DNA of 64,000 bases from NCBI GenBank assembly GCA_025936045.1, contig JAICUB010000007.1, forward strand, positions 62,001-126,000. The letters are read 5' to 3'. The notes beneath the pieces are model-generated. The model did not search any database, was not told where the DNA came from, and worked only from the letters and a program-made list of their open reading frames with translations. The stretch comes from Polyangiaceae bacterium. GTDB lineage: Bacteria; Myxococcota_A; Polyangia; Polyangiales; Polyangiaceae. Position 1 is the stretch's first letter, and every line of letters starts with the position of its first letter. Shown here one piece after another: positions 28,325-38,951 of the stretch. The position numbers were made by a program, and so were the translations under genes.

Positions 28325-28639
28325 ATGAGAATCCCGATATTGGCCGTCTTCGGCTGCCTGCTGGTTCAACCCCTCGCATGCTCACACCAGGGCCAGCCAC
28401 CCGCGTACGGCTCGGACCTGAATGACAGCAACGGTTCGACGGAAGGGCAGCCCGGTGCCGCGCCCGAGGCCACGGGAGGCAACACCAGCACCAAGGAAGG
28501 CCCGGACGTGGGCGGCACCAACACGACGGGGGGTACGAGCTCGAGTGGCGGGAGCAATTCGACTGGGGGGACCACCTCGACCGCTGGCGCGCGCGCAACT
28601 GGCGGCACCGGCGCGTACAACGGAGGGACGAGCCCTTGA
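28325..28639 (+). CDS. Small Gly/Ser/Thr-rich lipoprotein
   Basis: 104 residues, ATG 28325 with AAGGAG eight bases upstream. Signal peptide ILAVFGCLLVQPLAC with lipobox PLAC, then a mature part of Gly, Ser, Thr and Asn (repeats such as NTTGGTSSSGGSNSTGGT). No domain is recognised. It belongs to the same style of low-complexity lipoprotein as those at 5147 and 10496. It follows the oxidase operon but has its own ribosome site, and ends convergent with terC. Function unknown. Confidence 0.68.
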   Translation: MRIPILAVFGCLLVQPLACSHQGQPPAYGSDLNDSNGSTEGQPGAAPEATGGNTSTKEGPDVGGTNTTGGTSSSGGSNSTGGTTSTAGARATGGTGAYNGGTSP

Positions 28640-28676
28640 GTCGAGGCAATCCGCGGCGCTGCGGAAAAATGCCGCT

Positions 28677-29648
28677 TCAATGCGTCGCGGTCCGCCGTGG
28701 GGGGACATGACGACCAGGGTGTGCGCGCGCCTCGAGCCACGAGAAGGCCATCGACGTGCCGACCAAGAGCACGATGATGCCCAGCGAAATGAGAATTGGG
28801 ACCTCGACCACGTGGGCAAGCAGCAAGCGTAGCCCGACGAAGCACAGCACCGCGGCGAGGCCGAACTTCAAGTAGTAAAAGCGGTCGATGACGTGCGCGA
28901 GCAGGAAGTAGAGCGAGCGCATGCCGAGCACGGCGCAGATGTTCGAGCTAAAGACGATGAAGGGGTCGCGCGTGACGGCGAACACCGCGGGGATCGAGTC
29001 CACCGCGAAGACCACGTCGCTCACCTCGATGGTGATGAGCGCGAGCACGAGCGGTGTCGCTTTGAGGTGGTGTCGCTCGATGACCCAAAACGCGGCGCCC
29101 GCGGCGCGGCGCGTCACGGGCACGATACGGCGCACGAGCCGCACGACGAGCCCTTCCGGGCGCGCCTCTTCCTCGTGTTTGAGCGCTACGTGCACGCCCG
29201 CGACCACCAAGAGCGCGCCGAACGCGTAGAGCACCCATGAAAAGCGCGCGATCAGCGCCGTTCCGACGCCGATGAACGCGCCGCGCGTGATGAGGGCGCC
29301 GAGAATGCCCCAATAGAGCACCCGATGCTGATAGCGGCGCTCGACGCGAAAGTGATCGAAGAGGAGCGCGATCACGAACAGGTTATCGACCGCGAGCGCC
29401 TTCTCGAGCACGTAGCCGGACGCGAACTCGAGCGCGACGTGCGGGCCGTGCGCGAGCGCGATGCCGGTCCCGAAGCAAGCTGAGAGGAGAATCCAGATAC
29501 CGCTCCAGGTAGCCGCGCGCAGCGGCGAAATTTCGCGTGTCTTCCGATTGAACACGCCGAGGTCGAGCGCCAGAAACACGAGCACGAGCGCGATGAACCC
29601 AACCCACATGAGCGGCGTGCCGATGGAGTGCAGCCGTCCCGTGCTCAT
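28677..29648 (-). CDS. TerC-family membrane protein (Alx-like)
   Basis: 323 residues from ATG 29648 (MSTGRLHSIGTPLMW); the frame extends upstream but without family similarity. Seven to nine helices with TerC signatures: SGYVLEKALAVDNLFVIAL and ITIEVSDVVFAVDSIPAVFAV, whose acidic residues probably bind metal. The family includes E. coli Alx (manganese export) and tellurite-resistance TerC. I looked upstream for the yybP-ykoY manganese riboswitch that often precedes such genes and did not find its conserved core. Divergent from the DUF1328 gene. Confidence 0.88.
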   Translation of the reverse strand: MSTGRLHSIGTPLMWVGFIALVLVFLALDLGVFNRKTREISPLRAATWSGIWILLSACFGTGIALAHGPHVALEFASGYVLEKALAVDNLFVIALLFDHFRVERRYQHRVLYWGILGALITRGAFIGVGTALIARFSWVLYAFGALLVVAGVHVALKHEEEARPEGLVVRLVRRIVPVTRRAAGAAFWVIERHHLKATPLVLALITIEVSDVVFAVDSIPAVFAVTRDPFIVFSSNICAVLGMRSLYFLLAHVIDRFYYLKFGLAAVLCFVGLRLLLAHVVEVPILISLGIIVLLVGTSMAFSWLEARAHPGRHVPPRRTATH

Positions 29649-29837
29649 TTTTCCCCACCAAGCATGCGCCGTGCCCCAACTATCGCCCGACGCTTTCGCC
29701 GCGAGAAGACGGGCTTCGCTGGGAGAGGCCAAGCGCGCCAGCGTGTCAGGCTGCCACGCCGGAAAGTCCGGGCGCCCGTAAAGTCGCCGTCGCGCCCTCC
29801 GCATGCATGCGAACGGAACGGCACGGGCGTTGCACAT

Positions 29838-29878
29838 CCTGATTCCGAATGCGGCTCCTCGCCGCCAACTGAATCAGG
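29838..29878 (+). promoter_or_regulatory. Two-tier hairpin covering the ribosome site of the DUF1328 gene
   Basis: CCTGATTC (29838-29845) pairs with GAATCAGG (29871-29878); inside it GCGGC (29851-29855) pairs with GCCGC (29861-29865) around loop TCCTC, with symmetric five-base internal loops. The 3' arm includes the first bases of the Shine-Dalgarno AGGAG (29876-29880) of the next gene, so folding would hide it. Such a layout fits a temperature- or ligand-sensitive translational switch; no known class recognised. Confidence 0.5.
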
Positions 29879-29886
29879 AGAAAGCC

Positions 29887-30051
29887 ATGTTGTATTGGGC
29901 TGCAGTGTTTTTCATCATCGCCCTCCTCGCCGGTCTGTTCGGCTTCTGGGGTTTGGCGGCGGGTGCGGCTGGTATCGCCAAGATCCTGTTCTTCGTGTTC
30001 CTCGTCTTGGCCGTGGTTGCTCTGCTGTTCGGTCGACGGGCACCCGTCTGA
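29887..30051 (+). CDS. DUF1328 small membrane protein (YtjA-like)
   Basis: 54 residues from ATG 29887 with AGGAG six bases upstream. [22 protein letters not shown] and [23 protein letters not shown] are the two helices of the DUF1328/YtjA family, usually 50-60 residues, found in many Gram-negative bacteria and linked to stress in some. The ribosome site lies in the 3' arm of a stable hairpin (29838-29878), so translation may be controlled. DoxX follows after 11 bases, so the two are probably co-transcribed. Confidence 0.82.
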   Translation: MLYWAAVFFIIALLAGLFGFWGLAAGAAGIAKILFFVFLVLAVVALLFGRRAPV

Positions 30052-30062
30052 CGAGGTCCGTC

Positions 30063-30545
30063 ATGCGCACGCTCGAGAAACACGAGACGGACGGCGACCG
30101 CCAACCGGCGGTTCTCGCGCTCACGCTGCTGCGCATCGGCGTGGGCGCGGTTCTAATCGCGCACGGCTGGCAAAAGCTGAATGACGTGCACGGCACCATG
30201 ACGGCATTCGCGCACATGGGCATTCCGGACCCGTCGCTCAGCGTGTATCTCGCCATCCTGGGCGAGTTCTTCGGTGGGCTCGGGCTCGCGTTCGGAGCGC
30301 TCACACATCTGGCCGCGCTCGGCCCGCTCCTGGTCATGGGTTCCGCGATTTACTTCGTGCACCGGGACAACGGGCTCTTCGCGCAAAACGGGGGCTTCGA
30401 GTATCCGCTGGTGCTCGGTCTCGTCGCGCTCTACTTCGTGGTGCGCGGCGGCGGCCCGTTGAGCGTCGACGCCCTGGTAATGCACCGGCGGGGTCGCTCG
30501 GAACGGCGTCCTCGGCGACGCGTCGAAGCCATCACGGAGCCTTGA
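30063..30545 (+). CDS. DoxX-family membrane protein
   Basis: 160 residues, ATG 30063. Four hydrophobic helices with DoxX features: LTLLRIGVGAVLIAHGWQKL (the conserved R and HGWxK), MTAFAHMGIP, ILGEFFGGLGLAFGALTHLAALGPLLVMG and GGFEYPLVLGLVALYFVVRGGGPLSVDAL. Members support thiol or quinone-linked redox reactions in membranes, but the specific role is uncertain. Eleven bases after the DUF1328 gene; followed by a strong hairpin before the hybrid kinase. Confidence 0.85.
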   Translation: MRTLEKHETDGDRQPAVLALTLLRIGVGAVLIAHGWQKLNDVHGTMTAFAHMGIPDPSLSVYLAILGEFFGGLGLAFGALTHLAALGPLLVMGSAIYFVHRDNGLFAQNGGFEYPLVLGLVALYFVVRGGGPLSVDALVMHRRGRSERRPRRRVEAITEP

Positions 30546-30557
30546 CGGATCCGCGAG

Positions 30558-30570
30558 TTTGTACATTTTT
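30558..30570 (+). promoter_or_regulatory. TTTGTACA element upstream of hybrid kinase
   Basis: TTTGTACATTTTT lies about 90 bases before the hybrid kinase start and just after the doxX stop. It resembles the elements at 3979 and 34536 (TTTGTACAATTC), but its palindrome is imperfect. Confidence 0.35.
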
Positions 30571-30576
30571 GCCACG

Positions 30577-30623
30577 GTCGCCCCTTTGTCTACGCGTGGC
30601 GCGCACGCGGACAAGGGGGCGAC
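30577..30623 (+). other. 20-bp hairpin between doxX and hybrid kinase gene
   Basis: GTCGCCCCTTTGTC (30577-30590) pairs with GACAAGGGGGCGAC (30610-30623) with one G-U pair; inside, CGCGTG (30593-30598) pairs with CACGCG (30604-30609) around a five-base loop. There is no T-run after it. It may end the doxX transcript or form a structured leader for the kinase mRNA. Confidence 0.5.
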
Positions 30624-30660
30624 TTGCACCAGCGGGGTGAATGAGAGTAACCCTGAATAG

Positions 30661-33968
<3,308 letters not shown>

Positions 33969-33972
<4 letters not shown>

Positions 33973-34490
33973 GAAATCCCCGGCCGGCCCGTCGAGAAGC
34001 TAGCGAGCACGTTCACGAGCTCCTCGGCGTCGACCGGCTTCGCGAGGTGATGGCTATAACCCGCCTCGCGCGTTTTCCTCCGATCTTGCGGTGATGCATA
34101 GGCGGTGAGTGCGACGATGGGCGTCGAGCCTCCACGATCCGGAGACAAGTTGCGCACGCGCCGGACGAATTGATAACCGTCCTCGTCCGGCATGCCGATA
34201 TCGCTCACGATGATGTCGGGCAGCTCCCGATCGAGGCTCGTGTAAGCCTCCGCCGCCGAGGCGGTGAGCACCACGTGGGCACCCCTACTTTCGAGCAGCG
34301 CGCCCACGACTTCACGAGCGTCTGGCTCGTCTTCGACGACCAATACGTTGATCCCGGCAAGTCGCTGCTCGAGAGAGCGCAGCGGCGGGCCCTCGCCAAT
34401 CGCGACCTCTGAAACGTCGTGGATAGAAGCCGCGCTGCGGCTCGGGCCCGAAACGCCTTCGTCGCGGCAGCGGTCAAAACCGAGGGTCAT
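33969..34490 (-). CDS. Single-domain response regulator
   Basis: 173 residues, ATG 34490. A 45-residue N-terminal arm without recognised fold, then one receiver: VLVVEDEPDAREVV (acidic pocket), Asp97 in IIVSDIGMPDEDGY, ALTAYAS (Thr) and LAKPVDAEE (Lys). No DNA-binding domain, so it should act by protein contact or phosphate relay. Its receiver closely resembles that of the convergent hybrid kinase (VSDIGMP-EDGY, GGSTPIVALTAYA), pointing to duplication and a working partnership. Stop codons of both genes share the four bases 33969-33972. A TTTGTACAATTC element lies about 35 bases upstream. Confidence 0.88.
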
Positions 34491-34523
34491 GGGAGCGTCA
34501 CCCTATTTTGCACCCTACGGGGT

Positions 34524-34536
34524 GAATTGTACAAAC
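34524..34536 (-). promoter_or_regulatory. TTTGTACAATTC element upstream of response regulator
   Basis: Read on the minus strand this is GTTTGTACAATTC, about 34 bases before the regulator's ATG. Twelve bases are identical to the element at 3979, and it contains the same TTGTACAA palindrome. Confidence 0.4.
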
Positions 34537-34549
34537 CGTCCTAGGAGCA

Positions 34550-34572
34550 CGCCGTGGCAAGATGCTACGGCG
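34550..34572 (-). terminator. Hairpin after the kinase-DUF2383 operon
   Basis: CGCCGTGGC and GCTACGGCG form a 9-bp stem (one G-U pair) with loop AAGAT, about 40 bases past the stop of the DUF2383 gene on the minus strand. Likely ends that operon before the regulator's promoter. Confidence 0.45.
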
Positions 34573-34609
34573 CACGACGACCGCGCTCTACGTCTCATGC
34601 TGTGAAGCG

Positions 34610-35089
34610 TCAGGCTTCGAGAGTCCTCTTCAGCTCGCCCATGGCCGCGCACGAAGCCTCTTCCGCCGGAATGATGCGCTCCGCGATGAAGGCGCGTTCC
34701 GGAGGATCCAGCCCGGCCTCGTGATCGCGGTAGCGGCGAACCGCGCGTTGCTCCGCTTCCTCCAAGAGGGAGACGGCCAGCGACTGACTCACGGCCGCTG
34801 CCGCAGTGGCGAGAGTCGGCAGCAACGCGCCCCATACCCCCGGTGAGGTCGGCGCCTCCCCACCCGCATCGACGATGCGCTTGCCGAGCTCAGCGACGCG
34901 GTTGTGATGAGAGGCATAGCAGCGCCGGAGCACATCGACGTGACGCTGCAGGATCGGCAAGCTTAGCGCTTTTTCGTAGGTTTGTGCTGCAGCGAGCTCC
35001 TCTTTGCAAAAATCCTTGAGGAGCTCGACGGTGGCCGACCGCTCCACGGGTCGGCGAAGCTCGCCCGGCATGGGATGGTGATAACTCAT
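34610..35089 (-). CDS. DUF2383 ferritin-like four-helix protein
   Basis: 159 residues, ATG 35089 overlapping the kinase stop by four bases. The sequence is nearly all helical: TVELLKDFCKEELAAAQTYEKAL, VLRRCYASHHNRVAELGKRI, an amphipathic to hydrophobic stretch ALLPTLATAAAAVSQSLAVSLL, and EEAEQRAVRRYRDHEAGL. The E-x6-Y and H-x-x-R pattern fits DUF2383, a ferritin-like bundle often carried beside stress genes. Metal binding is possible but not certain. Translational coupling suggests it works with the upstream Ser/Thr kinase, perhaps as substrate or effector (inference). Confidence 0.75.
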   Translation of the reverse strand: MSYHHPMPGELRRPVERSATVELLKDFCKEELAAAQTYEKALSLPILQRHVDVLRRCYASHHNRVAELGKRIVDAGGEAPTSPGVWGALLPTLATAAAAVSQSLAVSLLEEAEQRAVRRYRDHEAGLDPPERAFIAERIIPAEEASCAAMGELKRTLEA

Positions 35090-36369
35090 CGGCGTGCTCC
35101 TTCTGGAACGCGGTCGTCTGGCGGGAGCTCGTTGTCGGACGCGCGCGCGATCGGTTTCAGCAGCTCTTGGGCCGCCGCGCCGACTCGCTCGCCGACGCGC
35201 ACGACGGAAGCCTGGGCCTCGGCGATGTGCGCGGCCGAGGTGATCGGAGCGAACACGCGCGCGAGCAGCATCAGCATCGCCACGAGCGACAGCCCGGCGA
35301 GAGCTTGAGCCAACGCCTTCGGACGTCGCCGCCGCAAGCTCGGAGCCGGGCTCCCCTCCGCGGGCGGAGCAAGCTCCGTCGGCGCCTGGGCGTCCACCGT
35401 CTGTAGGAGGGGGAACGCGGGCAGGTCGTCACCGTCGTGCGAGCCCATGAGGTGGCGGATGCGTGTCGTCGTTTCGATACCGCCCGGACAGAACGCAGCG
35501 AGGGCGACCGCGAGTTCGAAGATGCTTTGGAAGCGATTCATCGGCTCGACCGCGAGGCAGCGGTGCACGGCGGCAACGAGGCCGCGCGGCAGCTCCGGTC
35601 GAAACTGCTGCAGGCGCGGGTATTTGCCAGCGAGGATCTGCGCGCACAGGTCGAAGGGCTTCGAGGCCTGGAAGGGAGGCACCCCACTCAGGAGCTCGTA
35701 CATCACGACACCGAGCGACCAGATGTCGCTGCGCTCGTCCGCGGCAGTCGCATCACGCAGCTGCTCGGGCGACATGTAACCGGGCGAGCCGACGCCTTCA
35801 CCGCTCAGCGTGAGCGCCGAGGGTACGAGCATCGAACGCGCAATACCGAAGTCCAAGAGCTTCACGACCTCGGTCCCGTCCGGTTTCACGCACAAGAACA
35901 GGTTTTCGGGCTTGAGATCGCGGTGAATCACGCCGTCGGCGTGCGCTGCGGCGAGCCCTTCGCACGCCTGCAAAATCCAGGACAAAGCGCGCTCGGTCGG
36001 GATGGGGCCGCGCTCGAGCTCGGTCCGGAGATCATCGCCGTGCAAGAGCTCGAGCACCATGTACGGAAGCGACGGAGCGTCCGCCTCGTTCGTGACGCCG
36101 CAGTCGAGCACACGCACGACGTGCTCCGAGTCGAGCCGCGCGAGGGTGCGCGCCTCGTTGACGAAGCGCGCCACCACCTCGCGCGAGCCCACCAGCGCGG
36201 GACTCAAGATCTTGAACGCCACGTCGCGTTCGAGCCGCTGGTCCCGCGCCAGAAACACCGCGTTCATGCCGCCGACGCCGATCGTGCGGCCCAACCGAAA
36301 CCGCCGGCCGATGATCGTGTCCGGTCTCGGCAGGTTCCGGAGAAACTCGATCTCGGCCGCGTGGGTCAC
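35086..36369 (-). CDS. Membrane-anchored serine/threonine protein kinase
   Basis: 427 residues from GTG 36369, overlapping the OmpA-like gene's stop. Hanks-type kinase domain 20-290: P-loop GVGGMNAVF (31-39), Lys53 in DVAFKIL, catalytic VIHRDLKPENL (Asp151), DFG 173-175, and SPGYMSPEQL. After a Pro/Ala-rich juxtamembrane region a single helix (about 352-375, LAQALAGLSLVAMLMLLARVF) and a short extracytoplasmic tail follow; no PASTA repeats. Typical of myxobacterial eukaryote-like kinases. Neighbours OmpA/DUF4398 and DUF2383 suggest an envelope stress signal. Confidence 0.92.
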   Translation of the reverse strand: MTHAAEIEFLRNLPRPDTIIGRRFRLGRTIGVGGMNAVFLARDQRLERDVAFKILSPALVGSREVVARFVNEARTLARLDSEHVVRVLDCGVTNEADAPSLPYMVLELLHGDDLRTELERGPIPTERALSWILQACEGLAAAHADGVIHRDLKPENLFLCVKPDGTEVVKLLDFGIARSMLVPSALTLSGEGVGSPGYMSPEQLRDATAADERSDIWSLGVVMYELLSGVPPFQASKPFDLCAQILAGKYPRLQQFRPELPRGLVAAVHRCLAVEPMNRFQSIFELAVALAAFCPGGIETTTRIRHLMGSHDGDDLPAFPLLQTVDAQAPTELAPPAEGSPAPSLRRRRPKALAQALAGLSLVAMLMLLARVFAPITSAAHIAEAQASVVRVGERVGAAAQELLKPIARASDNELPPDDRVPEGARR

Positions 36370-37223
36370 GGCGTACTCTTTTTCTCGAGAATGATCTCGA
36401 CGCGCCGGTTGTTCGCACGGCCTTCGGCCGTGTCGTTCGACGCGATCGGCTCCGCTTCGCCCTTGCCCACGGATTTGACGCGATCCGCGCTGACGCCTTG
36501 CTGCACGAGGTACGCACGTACGGCGTCCGCTCGATCCTGCGACAGGCGTAGGTTCGTCGTGTCGTTGCCCTGCGAATCGGTGTAGCCGGCGATGGTGATG
36601 TGCTGATCGGTGTCGTTCAGCGCCTTCGCTACCTCGTCGAGCTTCTGGCGCGCGAGCGGGGTAAGCTCGCTCTTGCCGGTGACGAAAAGTACGGCGCCGT
36701 CCAGCGTGATCACGGTCCCGCGCGCGTCCTCCTTCACGTTGGCGAGCTGATGGAGGCTGGCGATGGCCGCCGCCGCCGTGCGCTGAGCGTTCTTCAAATC
36801 GCCCTGCACGGTGCCGAGCTCCGCGCGCGTGCCTTGGAGTTCTTGACGGGCCGAGGCTGCCTCACCCTGAGCTTCGCGGCGCAGCTGATCCTCGCGCGCC
36901 TTGTACTTCGCTTCGGCGCTCTGGCGATTCTTCACGTCGCGCTCGTAGTCGCCATAGACGATCGCGAGCTCGGCGCGCCGCTCCGCGACGTACGCGAGGC
37001 TCTTCTCCTCGAACGACCCCGGCTTGTCCTTGTGCGCGTATTCGGCGCGATCGAGCGCCTGCTTCGCCTCGAGCACGCGATCAGGGGAATATTGAGCCTC
37101 CGGGGACGTGCGTGCCGTGTCGTACGCGCGGCGCGCGTCGAGCAGCTGAGGCGTCGGACCGCTCGACGCGCAGGCGAGAGCGGTTAGGGAAACGAGCGAT
37201 ATCGCAAGCGGGAACGTCTTCAT
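36366..37223 (-). CDS. OmpA-like lipoprotein with N-terminal DUF4398
   Basis: 285 residues from ATG 37223 with GGAGG five bases upstream; the frame is open further but lacks signal. Lipobox LALAC-like (TALAC), DUF4398 helical region (40-110, DARRAYDTARTSPEAQYSP), a coiled-coil stretch rich in Arg, Glu, Gln (110-170), then OmpA_C: GKSELTPLARQKLDEVAKAL, AGYTDSQGNDTTNLRLSQDRADAVRAYL and NRRVEIIL, which bind peptidoglycan. Probably a periplasmic tether of the outer membrane to the cell wall. It is 25 bases downstream of a second DUF4398 gene and coupled to the kinase gene by overlap. Confidence 0.9.
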   Translation of the reverse strand: MKTFPLAISLVSLTALACASSGPTPQLLDARRAYDTARTSPEAQYSPDRVLEAKQALDRAEYAHKDKPGSFEEKSLAYVAERRAELAIVYGDYERDVKNRQSAEAKYKAREDQLRREAQGEAASARQELQGTRAELGTVQGDLKNAQRTAAAAIASLHQLANVKEDARGTVITLDGAVLFVTGKSELTPLARQKLDEVAKALNDTDQHITIAGYTDSQGNDTTNLRLSQDRADAVRAYLVQQGVSADRVKSVGKGEAEPIASNDTAEGRANNRRVEIILEKKSTP

Positions 37224-37248
37224 GGCATCCTCCAAGGGGCTCTCGAAC

Positions 37249-37593
37249 TCACTGGGACCCGAGCCGCTCGACTGCGGCGCTCGAGCGCGTCGCCGCGCCG
37301 CGCGCATCGGCCTCACGCTTGACCATCAACGCAAGCTCCGCGTCGGTGCGCGCCCGATCGCACGCAAGAGTGGCTTCGTCCGAGTCACCCTTCTGAGTCA
37401 GGTTCTGTGCTTCAGCGAGCTGATCGCGCGCCATTTTGAGGTGCAGCGCCGCTCGCGGCTCCTGCTGTGCACCCACGGCGTCGGCCGCGCTGATGGCGGC
37501 CTGGGTGGGCGCGTAGTTCGCCGGCAGCGGATGACTCGAGCTGCAGGCGACCAAGAATCCGGAAACCACCAGCGCACGTCCAAGTAGCGACAT
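37249..37593 (-). CDS. DUF4398 lipoprotein
   Basis: 114 residues from ATG 37593 with AAAGGA upstream. Signal peptide ALVVSGFLVAC with lipobox LVAC, then a helical DUF4398 part: NYAPTQAAISAADAVGAQQEPRA repeated in character by HLKMARDQLAEAQNLTQKGDSDEA. Family function unknown; it commonly occurs beside OmpA-like genes, as here, where the next gene carries DUF4398 fused to OmpA_C. Same operon as OmpA-like, kinase and DUF2383 genes. Confidence 0.82.
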   Translation of the reverse strand: MSLLGRALVVSGFLVACSSSHPLPANYAPTQAAISAADAVGAQQEPRAALHLKMARDQLAEAQNLTQKGDSDEATLACDRARTDAELALMVKREADARGAATRSSAAVERLGSQ

Positions 37594-37647
37594 GTTTCGT
37601 TCCTTTCGGAGATCGTTAGAGCAAGCGGTGGGCCAAGCTGGCAGCGA

Positions 37648-37687
37648 CGGCCGGAACGCGATGCATATTGCCCCCACGCTCCGGCCG
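37648..37687 (-). terminator. Possible terminator after YtxH gene
   Basis: CGGCCGGA (37648-37655) and TCCGGCCG (37680-37687) form a perfect 8-bp stem with a 24-base loop, just past the YtxH stop on the minus strand. The loop is long and no T-run is seen. Confidence 0.3.
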
Positions 37688-37699
37688 CCGCGACGCCGC

Positions 37700-38047
37700 T
37701 CAGCTATGGTGCGACTCCGAAACGTGGCTGTTGCCGAGTCGCGGGCGCACCTCGTCACGTAGGTCACGGATTTTGTCGGCCGCCGCGTCGCTGAGCTCGT
37801 CGGCCTTCCGCGCGATACGCTGTCGCGTCTCACTACCGCTCATAGGGGCAAAAATGAGGGCGACGGCGCCACCTACGACCATGCCCGCGCCGAGCAAGGC
37901 AATGTCTTGGACCACGTGCGTACGGCGCCGAGAGAGGCCGAGCGGAGCGAGCACGTCGTCTACCTCGAGGTCAGAGACGGCACGAACGAGCTTGGTGCCG
38001 GCGATGGCCGCACCCATGGACAGGATGATGTTTCGGAAATTCTGCAT
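37700..38047 (-). CDS. YtxH-domain membrane protein
   Basis: 115 residues from ATG 38047 with GAGGTG upstream. LLGAGMVVGGAVALIFAPMSG is the Gly-rich membrane segment and SGSETRQRIARKADELSDAAADKIRD the basic/acidic helix of the YtxH family, usually small envelope stress proteins. The preceding 50 residues include DLEVDDVLAPLGLSRRRTH, a soluble segment that I do not recognise. Divergent from two small membrane protein genes of similar flavour. Confidence 0.8.
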   Translation of the reverse strand: MQNFRNIILSMGAAIAGTKLVRAVSDLEVDDVLAPLGLSRRRTHVVQDIALLGAGMVVGGAVALIFAPMSGSETRQRIARKADELSDAAADKIRDLRDEVRPRLGNSHVSESHHS

Positions 38048-38153
38048 GATGCACCTCGGTGTTGAGGGGTTGCGCCGGACTGCTGCAAGCGGCGGACCAG
38101 GAGCGGACGACGCGCGCGCTCGCCTGGTATGAAGGCTGCATCCAGGCCGAGCG

Positions 38154-38537
38154 ATGACAACTCCGCCGGGCCACGTTGCGTCGCACGAAGCCGTGGCGGC
38201 GTCGTTGCGCGTCGTGGAGAGCGCCATCGAGCTCGCTCGCGCCGAAGCGAAACTCGCCGGTCTGCGCGCTCGCACGCTCGCGACGCACGCCCTGACGCTC
38301 GTGCTCGGCGGCATCGTGGCGATGACTTTCGTCGCACTGTCGCTCGTGATCTTGACGATCGCGCCGCTCCTTCTGGCGCCGCACGCCGCGCTCGGCCGCA
38401 CGCCGTGGCCTCTCGCGCTGAGCCTCGCGCTTTCGCTCGCAATCGCCGGCGCGGGCGCGAAGACCGCGCATCGCGCCATGAATGCACTTAAAGCCGAAAC
38501 AGCGCCCGACGCGGGTCGGCGCGGAGGTACCTCATGA
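38154..38537 (+). CDS. Phage-holin-like small membrane protein (DUF1469 type)
   Basis: 127 residues, ATG 38154. An amphipathic N-terminal helix (ASLRVVESAIELARAEAKLAGLRA) followed by two hydrophobic hairpin helices (THALTLVLGGIVAMTFVALSLVIL and WPLALSLALSLAIAGAGA). This matches the DUF1469 / holin superfamily III pattern, chromosomal and not a lysis cassette. Overlaps the next gene by four bases (ATGA). Often found with YtxH and stress membrane proteins, as here; function unknown. Confidence 0.72.
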   Translation: MTTPPGHVASHEAVAASLRVVESAIELARAEAKLAGLRARTLATHALTLVLGGIVAMTFVALSLVILTIAPLLLAPHAALGRTPWPLALSLALSLAIAGAGAKTAHRAMNALKAETAPDAGRRGGTS

Positions 38538-38947
38538 CGATCACGAACGGAGCTCTCGCGAACGACGTCGACAGGGCAAAACGCGAAGTCGAACGCGCCG
38601 AACGCTTGCTCTCCACGCGACTCCAAGAAGCGGGCGTGGCCGGCGATCGCACGCTCGATCACGCCATGTCGCTCGCGCGGCCGCTCGTCGTCGGCGCGGT
38701 AGCGGTGGCCGGCGTCGTGTGGTTCGTCTCGCTGTTCCGGCGCCCGCGCCGGCGTCCATTGTTCGAAAGCGCACCGGCTCGCCCGTCGATCGTGAAAGAA
38801 GCCTTACGTACCGTGACGCTCTCGCTCGCGGCGACCGCCGCGCGCCGCGTCGGAGAACACTTTCTGCTGCCCAAAGACGCGGCAGAATCCACCCCTGCGG
38901 GGCGCGCCGTCCCGCCTCAACACCCCATCACCACAGCAAGGCACTGA
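38534..38947 (+). CDS. Hypothetical membrane protein
   Basis: 137 residues, ATG 38534 overlapping the holin-like gene. N-terminal helix rich in charged residues (DVDRAKREVERAERLLSTRLQEAG), one membrane helix (RPLVVGAVAVAGVVWFVSLF) followed by RRPRRRP, and a C-terminal soluble part with TVTLSLAATAARRVGEHFLL. I do not recognise the family; the layout recalls DUF3618-type partners of DUF1469 proteins. Operon position with a holin-like gene suggests an envelope role. Confidence 0.6.
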   Translation: MTITNGALANDVDRAKREVERAERLLSTRLQEAGVAGDRTLDHAMSLARPLVVGAVAVAGVVWFVSLFRRPRRRPLFESAPARPSIVKEALRTVTLSLAATAARRVGEHFLLPKDAAESTPAGRAVPPQHPITTARH

Positions 38948-38951
38948 GCTC

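Noticed and set aside
29649..29830. Possible yybP-ykoY manganese riboswitch before terC
   Set aside because: The conserved core and helix pattern could not be found.
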